From an uncultured Clostridia bacterium (lineage in GTDB: Bacteria; Bacillota; Clostridia; TANB77; CAG-508): a stretch of DNA of 64,000 nucleotides. Each line of letters starts with the position of its first letter. Position 1 is the first letter of the stretch. A program made the translations under genes and the position numbers. The stretch lies in assembly GCA_948678575.1 (NCBI GenBank), contig CAPPGO010000007.1, forward strand, positions 1 to 64,000. Direction: 5' to 3'. Below, one piece after another: positions 26,243 through 34,493 of the stretch. The notes under the pieces are model-generated. The model was not told the DNA's origin and did not search any database. It saw nothing but the letters and a program-made list of their open reading frames with translations.

Positions 26243-26251
26243 ACTTTCCTC

Positions 26252-27067
26252 CTATATTAAATCTTGCATAGCCTGAGTTAATTCTTCCTCAGTTGGTGCT
26301 TTTCCATGCCATGAAGCTTGATTTTCCATAAAAGATACACCTTTTCCTTTTATTGTTTTTGCTATTATAGCTGTTGGTTTCCCAGTAATCTTTTTAGCAT
26401 TTTCAAATGCTTCAATTATCTGTTTATAATCATGTCCATCTATTTCAATAACATTAAATCCAAAACTTTCAAATTTTTCAGCTATTGGATATGGACTCAT
26501 AACTTTATCAACTGTTCCATCAATTTGTAAATTGTTGTTATCTACAATTACACATAAATTGTCTAATTTGTAATGACTTGCTGACATTGCAGCTTCCCAA
26601 ACTTGTCCTTCTTCTATTTCTCCATCTCCCAAAGCACAATAAACTCTATAATTTTTATTATCTAATTTACCTGCTAGTGCCATACCATTTGCTGTTGATA
26701 ACCCTTGACCTAATGAGCCTGTTGTCATATCTACACCTGGTACTTTATTCATATCTGGATGTCCTTGAAGATTACTATCTAATTTTCTAAATCCAAGTAA
26801 ATCTTCATTTTGTATAAATCCTCTTTCTGCAAGTGTAGCATACAAAGCAGCTGACGCATGACCTTTTGATAAAACGAATCTATCTCTGTTTTCATCTTTT
26901 GGATTTAATGGGTCAACATTCATTTCTGTAAAATATAATACTGTTAAAATATCTGTTATAGATAGTGCACCTCCTGGATGTCCAGATGATGCTAAGTAAA
27001 TCATATTTACTATGTTTCTTCTAATCTTTGTAGCTTTTAATTTTAACTCATCATACAACGATTCCAT
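26252..27067 (-). CDS. Transketolase, N-terminal subunit
   Basis: This 271-aa protein is the thiamine-diphosphate-binding half: SSGHPGGALSITDIL, KGHASAALYA, GSLGQGLSTANGMAL, and the TPP motif GDGEIEEGQVWEA...NNNLQIDG. Together with the gene 9 nt downstream it forms a complete enzyme. An AAAGGAG site precedes its ATG. Confidence 0.93.
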   Translation of the reverse strand: MESLYDELKLKATKIRRNIVNMIYLASSGHPGGALSITDILTVLYFTEMNVDPLNPKDENRDRFVLSKGHASAALYATLAERGFIQNEDLLGFRKLDSNLQGHPDMNKVPGVDMTTGSLGQGLSTANGMALAGKLDNKNYRVYCALGDGEIEEGQVWEAAMSASHYKLDNLCVIVDNNNLQIDGTVDKVMSPYPIAEKFESFGFNVIEIDGHDYKQIIEAFENAKKITGKPTAIIAKTIKGKGVSFMENQASWHGKAPTEEELTQAMQDLI

Positions 27068-27094
27068 TATAATTCTCCTTTGTTTTTATATTAT

Positions 27095-27742
27095 TTAAAA
27101 TGGAAAAATTCCAAACAAGAAACCTTTTGGCATATGCCAAATAACAATACCACCCGCAATTAAATATGCCCAAGCTGGAACTGTTTTTAAAAACCCAAGT
27201 GTTAATCCCCATAAATTCACTCCTGTTTCTTTTAAACTTTCAGGATTAATTATTGAAGATAAATCCATTCCAAATACATTTCTAATATCAACTTCAAATC
27301 CAAATAAATCTAAAATATAAGTTTTATCTGGTGCATCTTCTTGCAAACTTACAGCATAACTTCCAATTTCATTACCTTTGAAATTTATTTTAAATTTTTT
27401 AGTTTGATTAACATCAAAATCTGAAATGTCAACATATTTTGTTGCTGCTAATATATTTCTCTCCGTATATAAATCTATTTTCGCGCAACATTTATCGATA
27501 TAATGCCCTGTTATGTTTTTTACTTTTACTATTAAATAACCATTTACATTTGTTGCTCTTGCTTCTTCAACAGTTACTTCTAAATCTGTATTTATGCTTC
27601 CTGTAAAAGTAACATTTCCATTTGTAGCACCATTTATTGGATCATACATGTCGTTTATTAATGCATTTTCTAAGATAACTGACACTACAAAAAAGGCAAT
27701 TATCCAAATAAAATAATTACGAAAAGATTGCATTGTACTCAT
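27095..27742 (-). CDS. Two-TM membrane protein of unknown function
   Basis: This 215-aa protein has a transmembrane segment near each end (about 10-28 and about 190-208) with a beta-rich domain between. The middle contains LIVKVKNITGHYIDKCCAKI, reminiscent of FxLYD-type sandwich domains found in Gram-positive surface proteins, and an adjacent Cys-Cys pair. Both termini would lie on the same side. No family is recognised. It starts the transketolase transcription unit (27-nt gap), possibly by chance. Confidence 0.55.
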   Translation of the reverse strand: MSTMQSFRNYFIWIIAFFVVSVILENALINDMYDPINGATNGNVTFTGSINTDLEVTVEEARATNVNGYLIVKVKNITGHYIDKCCAKIDLYTERNILAATKYVDISDFDVNQTKKFKINFKGNEIGSYAVSLQEDAPDKTYILDLFGFEVDIRNVFGMDLSSIINPESLKETGVNLWGLTLGFLKTVPAWAYLIAGGIVIWHMPKGFLFGIFPF

Positions 27743-27812
27743 TTTATTTTTCCCCTTTATATTACATTTTAATACCAGTATTATATAATAAGAAGCTAAT
27801 TTTGTAAATAGA

Positions 27813-30800
27813 TTATATTAGTATTTCTTTATTCAAATATAAAGAATATATATATGTTTTATCCACTTTTCTTTTCAATGCTTCTTCTAGTGCTTTTTTG
27901 TATATTTCAAGTTGCTTTTGATATTTATTTTTTAATTGATTTTCGTTTCCAAATTCCACATAATCTGTTTTATAATCTAACAATATAAGTTCATCAGATG
28001 AATTTATAAAATATAAATCCATTATACCTTGTACTAAAATTTCATCGCTTTCTCCTGCATCTTCATATATATTTTTTGCTAAAACCTTAGTACAAAAAGC
28101 CTTTTCTTTTTCAATTTGTTTTGCTGTTTTTATTTGCTTAGCCAAATCTGTATTTAAAAATTTCTGTATTTTATCTAAATTTACGCTTTTAGCTTGTAAT
28201 TCTGAAATGAATTTTTTAGCAACTAATTCTTGTCTTAAATCTTCTAATTTTTCTAAATTATAATCATTTCTAAAATCGATTTTTTGAAGCATTAAATGCA
28301 TTAATGTACCTTTTTCACTGCTTGTAACTTTTTCTGTTTCTTGCATAAATTTAGGCTCTACACTAGCTAATCCTATATCTTCATATATATCTTCTGCTTG
28401 CATTTGCTTTATTTTGCTTACAGTACTTTTGGTTTGAAGTTTAGTTAGAAAATCATACTGGTAATTAAAATTCAATTGGTTTTCTATTTTTCCTATATCA
28501 ATTTTTTTATCGAAATTAAATTTTGTAACTTCTTTTTCTTCTATTACTTTTTCTTCAAGCAATTCTGATTTTTTATGCACATAAGTTGTTATTATGTCTT
28601 CCATATCTTTACTATAAATTACAAGTTCTAGCCAATCTAAATATGATGTGAATTTCTTTAAAAGTATTGGATTTATAGCTTTTTCATTAGAATTATATAC
28701 TTCTAAAATGTCTTTTTTCTTCTCACTATTTTTTAAATATTTTTTTGTTGTACTAGAAATTATTAATTTCTCTTTTGCACGAGTAAGTGCTACATACAAA
28801 ATTCTCATTTCCTCAGCTATACTTTCTCTTTTTTCATCAATTTTTATAGCTGTTTTCGCAGAAGTTGAATATTTAATTCCTCTATCATAATTTATATATT
28901 CTGGTCCTAAGCCTAAATTTTCACTTAACAAAATATTTTCTTTAAGGTCTTGTAAATTTATCTGTTTAGAAACATTTGCCAAAAATACTACTGGAAATTC
29001 TAAGCCTTTACTTTTGTGAATACTCATAATTCTTACTACATTTTCATTCTCTCCGATGATTTTTGCAGAAGATAAGTCAGAAGAGCCAAGTTTTATTTTT
29101 TCTATAAATCTTATAAAGTTAAATAATCCCTTAAAACTAGTTTTTTCATATTCTTTTGCTCTTTCAAAAAGCATTTTCAAATTAGCTTGTCTCAAAGAAC
29201 CATTTGGCATAAGTGACACATAATTATAAAATCCTGTATCATTATAAATTTTCCAAATTAATTCTGCTAAATTTAAGTATTCACTTTTTTCTCGCCATTC
29301 TTCAATATTATTTAAAAAGTTTGTTATTTTTATTTTCAATTCATCTGATGCTGTATTTTTAGCTTCAATTAAAGCTTTATAAAAATTTGCATCTCTATTT
29401 ACTAATCTAATTTCTACTAGTTCATTATCTGTAAATCCACCGATTGGAGATCTAAGAACAGAAACCAAAGCAATATCATTTATTGGATTGTCTAATATTT
29501 TAAGCAAATTCATTATAGTTTGAATTTCAATAGTATCTAGATATTCAGATGTTGCATCTGTATATACTGGAATTTCTCTATTTATTAATTCTTTTTCAAA
29601 AATAGGTGCTATATTAGAAGTTGAACGAAGTAAAATAACTATATCTTTATATGTTATTTCTCTATATCCTTCTTTTTTATCCTTTATAACAAGCTTGTTC
29701 GCAATCATTTCTTCTATTTTATTTGCTACGAATTTTGCCTCTATTTCTTGCTTTTCTAAAACTCTATTATCTGTTTCTGTACTTGAATTTTCTTCTTCAT
29801 TTTCTTCTGTATCTATAAAAATATCGTCATCATCTTCTTCATCTTCTTCATCTAATTCGATTATATGAAGCTCTGTTTTTCCAACACCATTTTCTTTTTC
29901 TTCATATTCAGCACCCAAGTTTAAAAATTCTTCTTTTGTATAATTTATATCTCCTAAGCTTTCACTCATTATACTTTCAAAAACTTTATTAGTAAAATCT
30001 AATACATTTTCTGCACTTCTAAAATTTTTGAACAATTGTATTTTTAAACCTAATTCGTTTCCAGTTAAACTATAAGTGTTATATTTTTCTAAAAATAGTT
30101 TAGGACAAGCTCCTCTAAATTTATAAATACTTTGTTTAACATCTCCAACCATAAAAATATTATTTGAACGAGATATCATTGACAAAATAAATTCTTGAAC
30201 TTGATTACTATCTTGATACTCATCTATTGCAATTTCTTCAAATTTTTCTTGATATTTTTTAGCTACTTCTGTTGCAGTATAACTTCCATCTTCCTCTTTT
30301 TGTACTAAAATTTTTAGTGCAAAATGTTCAATATCATTAAAATCTATAATATTTCTTTCTCTTTTTTTAGCTGTATAGTTTTCTGAAAAATTATATATTA
30401 CCTCTTTTAGCATTACTAAAATGCTGTGCATTTCGTATAAATCTGAAAAAGCTTCTTCTGATTTATATAATAATATATTTTTTGATATACCATTTATATT
30501 TTCTTTTACCATATCACGAACCGATTTTGCTTCGTCTTTAAGGCTCATATCTATTTTTTGTCTTGGCCAAGTTGTAAATTTTAGCATAGAATAAAACTCA
30601 TAAGCTTCATCCCAAGAACTGTCTACTGCTTTTTCAAATTCTTTTAATTTCTCTATATCTTCATTTAAAACTTGCGTAAATTTTTCTAATTCAAAATGCT
30701 TTTCTGTTTTATTTCTATAAACTTTTAAATTATTTATTCCATCTATAATTTCTTCTTTTATTTCTCCTAAAAGAATTTTACCAAAATCAGTTTTAGAAAA

Positions 30801-31406
30801 ATCTATATTTTCTTTATATTCAAATTTAGCAATATTTTCCTCTAGCCATTCTGCTGGGAATGGAAAACTTTGAATAAAATTATATATCTTTAAAATAATT
30901 TCTTTTAATTTTTCATCGCCTCGATAACTTGTATATGTATCTACTAATTTTGAAAAATTTTCATTTTCTTCTTCATATAAGCTTTCAAATAAGTCTTCTA
31001 ATACTTCTTGTTTTAAAAGACTAACTTCTTCTTCTGTTGCAATTCTAAAATTTGAAGGCAAATCTATCTCATAAAAATTGTTTCTAATAACATCTAAACA
31101 AAATGAGTGAATTGTACAGATATTAGCTTTTCCTAGTAAAATTAATTGTCTTTGTAAATTTTCATTTTCTGGTTCTTCATCTAGTTTTTTATAAATTGCA
31201 TCTAAAACTCTTTCTCTCATTTCAGATGCTGCTGCATTTGTAAAAGTAACAACAAGCAATTTATCTATATCTATTTTATCTTTTAAAATTTTTTCAATTA
31301 TACGCTCAACTAAAACAGCTGTCTTACCACTTCCAGCAGCTGCCGCAACCAATATATTTGAACCCTTTTTATATATTGCATCTTGTTGTTCTTTTGTCCA
31401 ATTCAT
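27813..31406 (-). CDS. addA: ATP-dependent helicase/nuclease subunit A (AddA)
   Basis: 1197 aa, normal for AddA. Helicase motifs: Walker A AAAGSGKTAVLVERI (about 22-36), VVTFTNAAASEMRERV, motif II AIDEYQDSNQVQ, VGDVKQSIYKFRGA, MSIHKSKGLEFPVVFL and ILYVALTRAKEKLII. The C-terminal RecB-type nuclease motif is intact: GIMDLYF...LILLDYKTDYV. It has an acidic insert near residue 520-545. AddA works with AddB to process double-strand ends and load RecA at Chi-like sites. AddB, normally immediately upstream, is not present next to it here. Confidence 0.96.
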   Translation of the reverse strand: MNWTKEQQDAIYKKGSNILVAAAAGSGKTAVLVERIIEKILKDKIDIDKLLVVTFTNAAASEMRERVLDAIYKKLDEEPENENLQRQLILLGKANICTIHSFCLDVIRNNFYEIDLPSNFRIATEEEVSLLKQEVLEDLFESLYEEENENFSKLVDTYTSYRGDEKLKEIILKIYNFIQSFPFPAEWLEENIAKFEYKENIDFSKTDFGKILLGEIKEEIIDGINNLKVYRNKTEKHFELEKFTQVLNEDIEKLKEFEKAVDSSWDEAYEFYSMLKFTTWPRQKIDMSLKDEAKSVRDMVKENINGISKNILLYKSEEAFSDLYEMHSILVMLKEVIYNFSENYTAKKRERNIIDFNDIEHFALKILVQKEEDGSYTATEVAKKYQEKFEEIAIDEYQDSNQVQEFILSMISRSNNIFMVGDVKQSIYKFRGACPKLFLEKYNTYSLTGNELGLKIQLFKNFRSAENVLDFTNKVFESIMSESLGDINYTKEEFLNLGAEYEEKENGVGKTELHIIELDEEDEEDDDDIFIDTEENEEENSSTETDNRVLEKQEIEAKFVANKIEEMIANKLVIKDKKEGYREITYKDIVILLRSTSNIAPIFEKELINREIPVYTDATSEYLDTIEIQTIMNLLKILDNPINDIALVSVLRSPIGGFTDNELVEIRLVNRDANFYKALIEAKNTASDELKIKITNFLNNIEEWREKSEYLNLAELIWKIYNDTGFYNYVSLMPNGSLRQANLKMLFERAKEYEKTSFKGLFNFIRFIEKIKLGSSDLSSAKIIGENENVVRIMSIHKSKGLEFPVVFLANVSKQINLQDLKENILLSENLGLGPEYINYDRGIKYSTSAKTAIKIDEKRESIAEEMRILYVALTRAKEKLIISSTTKKYLKNSEKKKDILEVYNSNEKAINPILLKKFTSYLDWLELVIYSKDMEDIITTYVHKKSELLEEKVIEEKEVTKFNFDKKIDIGKIENQLNFNYQYDFLTKLQTKSTVSKIKQMQAEDIYEDIGLASVEPKFMQETEKVTSSEKGTLMHLMLQKIDFRNDYNLEKLEDLRQELVAKKFISELQAKSVNLDKIQKFLNTDLAKQIKTAKQIEKEKAFCTKVLAKNIYEDAGESDEILVQGIMDLYFINSSDELILLDYKTDYVEFGNENQLKNKYQKQLEIYKKALEEALKRKVDKTYIYSLYLNKEILI

Positions 31407-31473
31407 AAAAACCTCTTTTTGTTTATTTTTATTTAGTATATATTTTTATACAATATTTTGCAATAAAAAGCAG

Positions 31474-31506
31474 AAAAAAAGTGCAGATAATATCTACACT
31501 TTTTGA
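31474..31506 (-). terminator. Terminator of the pilin-like gene
   Basis: AAAAAGTG...AGATA / TATCT...CACTTTTT hairpin with one bulge, A-run and T-run flanks, 3 nt after the stop codon at 31509. Confidence 0.7.
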
Positions 31507-31508
31507 GA

Positions 31509-33388
31509 TTAATTCATATTGCCATCTATTATATATGTTCCATTTGATAATTCTATATATCCAGCACCAGAGCCTATACCGTATATCGAATTTGTGCTTG
31601 GATTAATATACCCAGATTTTGCACAAGTTGTTTCTGGCCTAACTAAACAATTCTTATGTACAATATTTATAGATGCTGGACATGCTGTATATGTATCTAT
31701 TAGGTTAGATACTGTACTTTCGAAAAGTTCTTTAAAAAATGATACTTCTCTTTTTTCTTTCATATTAAAATAAATATCATATTTATATATTGCTCTAAGC
31801 ACACCATTTTGTGCATATATTTCTAGTTGATTTCTTCCTTCATTATATTCATGACCAGCTACATTATCTGTGTATTTATTACCATTATATGCATACACTT
31901 TGGAATTACCAGATACCTTTATTGTGCCACCTTTTCCTGCAACTCCACCATCTCCACCTTGGCTATTATGCATTGCTGATTGTCCTCCTTGTCCACCAAA
32001 AAAGGCATATTTTGTGTAATCTTCTTGATATGTTGTAGTACTTGTTGTTCCTCTTTCAAAATATGCTCCACCAGTTCCATAGCGTGGAAAACTACCACTT
32101 GATCCAACAGCTGTTTTACCATTTTCGGCTCCACCTGGTTCTGCTTGTCCAGCTCCACCAGAATATCCACCACCGCCAGCAGCATGGTCTCCACCGCCTC
32201 CGACCAGCTCCGCCACCACCAATTCCAGCTCCTGGATAACCTCCACCACCACAGCCAGAATCGGTATTTTGCATATAATTAGAACCCGCACCAGAACCAC
32301 CATAAGCATAGACAGTTAGCGTATTATATATATTTACAACACCGCAATCTTCACCAGCTTCTCCATCTGAACCAGATGATTCTAACCCATTAAAATTACT
32401 TCCATCACCGTTTACACTATCACCTTTAATACTAATATTAGCTTGTCCGCCATTTCCACCATTTCCACCAATTCCAGCACCAGCTCCTCCGGCCACCGCC
32501 TCCACCAGTATTTCCAGAAGCTGCTGTTGCACCTCTACCTGCATCTCCACCTTTTGCTGTTATAATTCCATTACCATACAAATTAAGTGTAGAATTTTTT
32601 GATACGTGAATTCCAGCATATCCACCTGGTCCACCTTTTGCTCCAAACCCAGATGCTGTTTCTCCTGATTCACCAAAACTAGAATTTACATTTACTTTTC
32701 CATATACATATAGATTTAATATTGCTCCATCTTCTAAATTTATTGCACTCCTATTTGGCACATCTTCATTATCAATATCCATGTCGTGCATAATTTTTAT
32801 TGTTACTGGATCACCTGCTTGAATATTGAAATCGAATTCATCTGCTGTTAGCTTTTCATCTAATACTATATATGATTTTCCATTCTCAAAAGTAAAACCA
32901 TCTTCTGTATCTAATGTTTTTTGAGTTAATATAATATTATCTCCATCTTCTAAAATAGTTCCATCTACTTCATCTAATATTTTATAATATGTACTACCTT
33001 CACTTTCTCTTACTATTTCATAGCTTTTATCATCGTACTTTATAATTGCATAATCTTCATCAGTAGTTATTGCATAATTACCTATCTGTCCTTCACCTTG
33101 TATTTTAGATAAAAATTTATGCATTCCTTCTGCTTCACCTAAAAATTCACTAGAATTATAGTCGAATAATATCATTTCTAGTGCTTCTCTCCTTTTTGCT
33201 TCTTCTGAAATAAGTTTAGCATTTGTTGCTTTTGCTATTATTCCATCTTCACCAACAATAGCATTTATTGAAACACCTGCTAAAATTAACATTACTATAA
33301 TTGTAATTACTAATGCAACTAGGGTTATTCCGTTTTGATTGCTTAATATGTTTTTTGTTTTCCTTCTGCTTCTCTTTTGTTTACACAT
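31509..33388 (-). CDS. Glycine-rich pseudopilin-like surface protein, two +1 shifts
   Basis: The gene is 1880 nt, which is 626 codons plus two bases. The N-terminus (NG-ITLVALVITIIVML, cut site between G20 and I21) is a class III/type IV pilin-like signal followed by a helix. The middle is a Gly-rich beta-helix-like region with Ala/Asn/Thr, and the C-terminal part has Cys residues and CPAS, KNCLV, PETTC segments. The three overlapping frames join perfectly if one C is skipped at 32491 and one at 32202, both at an in-frame CGG followed by AGG. Without this the first frame ends in a Trp/Arg-rich nonsense tail. It could be an adhesin or pilin. A terminator follows. Confidence 0.75.
32197..32205 (-). 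other. +1 recoding site: GGT|C|GGA in pilin-like gene
   Basis: On the coding strand the frame is GCT GGT CGG AGG. Skipping the C at 32202 gives GCT GGT GGA GGC GGT, continuing the glycine-rich domain (AGGGGDHAAGGGG). Confidence 0.75.
32486..32494 (-). other. +1 recoding site: GGC|C|GGA in pilin-like gene
   Basis: The coding strand reads GGT GGC CGG AGG AGC. Skipping the C at 32491 gives GGT GGC GGA GGA GCT and continues GAGAGIGGNGG. Confidence 0.75.
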
Positions 33389-33416
33389 TTTCTTTTTCCT
33401 TTCTTTTAAAAATATG

Positions 33417-33624
33417 GGTTGGAAAGTAATTTTAATTTTGATTAAACTTTTTTGTATTTCTGAAATATTATATATTTTTAAGTGGCGGGTGGGGACCGTT
33501 CAAACATTTTCAAAAACTGAAAAAGTTTTTGTTAAAATGTTTAGAATGGGGAGAACGAAAAAATATAGAATATTTCAGAAATACATTTTAGATATTTTCA
33601 AAACTTACCTATTTTCCAACCTTT
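33417..33624. repeat. Long (about 205 bp) imperfect inverted repeat
   Basis: Outer arms GGTTGGAAA (33418-33426) and TTTCCAACC (near 33613-33621). Middle arms: GTATTTCTGAAATATT (33453 on) matches AATATTTCAGAAATAC exactly in reverse complement. The centre is AAACATTTT...AAAATGTTT (about 33502-33543). If transcribed it lies in the 5' leader of the pilin-like gene. It may be a structured leader RNA or a decayed MITE. Confidence 0.7.
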
Positions 33625-33703
33625 TGTACACAAAATTTAAAAGTGTTCTACACTTTTATTGGTATAATCAGAAGGAAAACCACCTCTGATTATTTACATA
33701 ATA

Positions 33704-33740
33704 TTTTTCGTTAATATAGTATATTAACGAAAAAATGTAA
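33704..33740 (-). promoter_or_regulatory. Promoter with 21-bp palindromic operator, copy 1
   Basis: On the minus strand TTTACA (33735-33740), 17 nt, then TATATT near 33712-33717. The perfect palindrome 33709-33729 (CGTTAATATA plus reverse complement around one base) covers spacer and -10. This is the likely promoter of the pilin-like gene and a repressor site. Confidence 0.6.
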
Positions 33741-33786
33741 ATCAAATATTCTTTACAAGCATAGGAATTTCGCGATTTTTAAGCAA

Positions 33787-33820
33787 CAAAAAAAGAGCAA
33801 TAAAATGCTCTTTAAAAAAA
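33787..33820 (-). terminator. Terminator-like hairpin
   Basis: AAAGAGCA (33792-33799) pairs with TGCTCTTT (33806-33813). A T7 tract follows on the minus strand, A/T-rich on the plus. It could end a short minus-strand RNA starting near 33850. Confidence 0.6.
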
Positions 33821-33877
33821 TATTATGGAAAGCTTGACTTCTTAGAAATTTATGTGTATTATAGTTTTGTAATAAGT

Positions 33878-33898
33878 CGTTAATATACTATTTTAACG
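33878..33898. promoter_or_regulatory. 21-bp palindromic operator, copy 2
   Basis: Matches copy 1 (33709-33729) at 20 of 21 positions when read on the opposite strand, and is likewise followed by A6. It overlaps the -35 region of a minus-strand TATAAT at about 33860-33865. Confidence 0.65.
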
Positions 33899-33930
33899 AA
33901 AAAATCGCTATTTCTAGCGATTTTTTTTAC
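33899..33930 (+). terminator. Terminator-like hairpin upstream of 33997 gene
   Basis: AAATCGCTA (33902-33910) and TAGCGATTT (33915-33923) with a T8 tract on plus and T6 on minus. Confidence 0.6.
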
Positions 33931-33996
33931 ATATTTTGCCAATTTATTTTTGAATAATCTTTTTTCAATTTCACATAATAAATATGGGAGGTTTTT

Positions 33997-34422
33997 ATGG
34001 ACGATTTAACTATTTTAAATGAAATTCATAAAGGCGTAACAATGGGTATGGCTTCATTAGAATTAGTATCAGATAAAACACAAGATCAAACATTAAAAGA
34101 TGATTTAAGTTTTCAATATAATGAATATCAAAACACTTTAAACACTGTGAATAACAGATTTAAAAATGAAGGTGAAATCCTAGATGATACTCCTATAAAC
34201 ACAAAATTAATGGGCTGGACTGGTATTCAGTTCAATACTTTGGCTGATACAAGTAACAGCAAACTTTCAGAGCTTTTAATTCAAGGATATGATATGGGAA
34301 TTATTAAAGGTGTTAAACTTTTAAACCAAAATCCAGAGGCTTCTGAGGATGTAAAGAATATTTTAAATGGATTTATTTCAATGCAAGAAAATTGTATTGA
34401 CAGATTAAAAAAATTTCTTTAA
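33997..34422 (+). CDS. Small helical protein, possible four-helix bundle
   Basis: This 141-aa protein is almost entirely helical by pattern: four amphipathic segments at about 1-25, 30-60, 75-105 and 115-140. It has no membrane segment or signal peptide. The architecture resembles ferritin-like DUF2383/DUF892-type helical bundles, but it lacks the paired metal-binding E..ExxH pattern, so a metal role is not supported. A strong GGGAGG ribosome site sits 6 nt upstream, suggesting high expression. It is monocistronic with a strong terminator. It is one of only three plus-strand genes here. Confidence 0.75.
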   Translation: MDDLTILNEIHKGVTMGMASLELVSDKTQDQTLKDDLSFQYNEYQNTLNTVNNRFKNEGEILDDTPINTKLMGWTGIQFNTLADTSNSKLSELLIQGYDMGIIKGVKLLNQNPEASEDVKNILNGFISMQENCIDRLKKFL

Positions 34423-34428
34423 ACTATA

Positions 34429-34466
34429 AAAAGCTAGTGGACTTTTTTAAGTCCATTAGCTTTTCT
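34429..34466. terminator. Bidirectional terminator between convergent genes
   Basis: 15-nt arms (34429-34443 / 34450-34464) with one G-U/mismatch, A and T runs on both sides. It serves the plus-strand 33997 gene and the minus-strand pheT. Confidence 0.85.
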
Positions 34467-34493
34467 ACATAGTAAATATTAATCAGTTCACTA

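Larger units (their letters stand above)
33389..33996. other. 608-bp gene-free region with multiple palindromes
   Basis: No ORF is supported on either strand. It holds a 200-bp imperfect inverted repeat, two copies of a 21-bp palindrome, two terminator-like hairpins and at least two candidate promoters. It separates the divergent pilin-like gene (minus) and the helical-bundle gene (plus). Confidence 0.6.

Noticed and set aside
32116..32550. Independent Gly-rich ORF in the middle frame
   Set aside because: It has no start or ribosome site; it is the middle portion of the pilin-like gene between two shifts.
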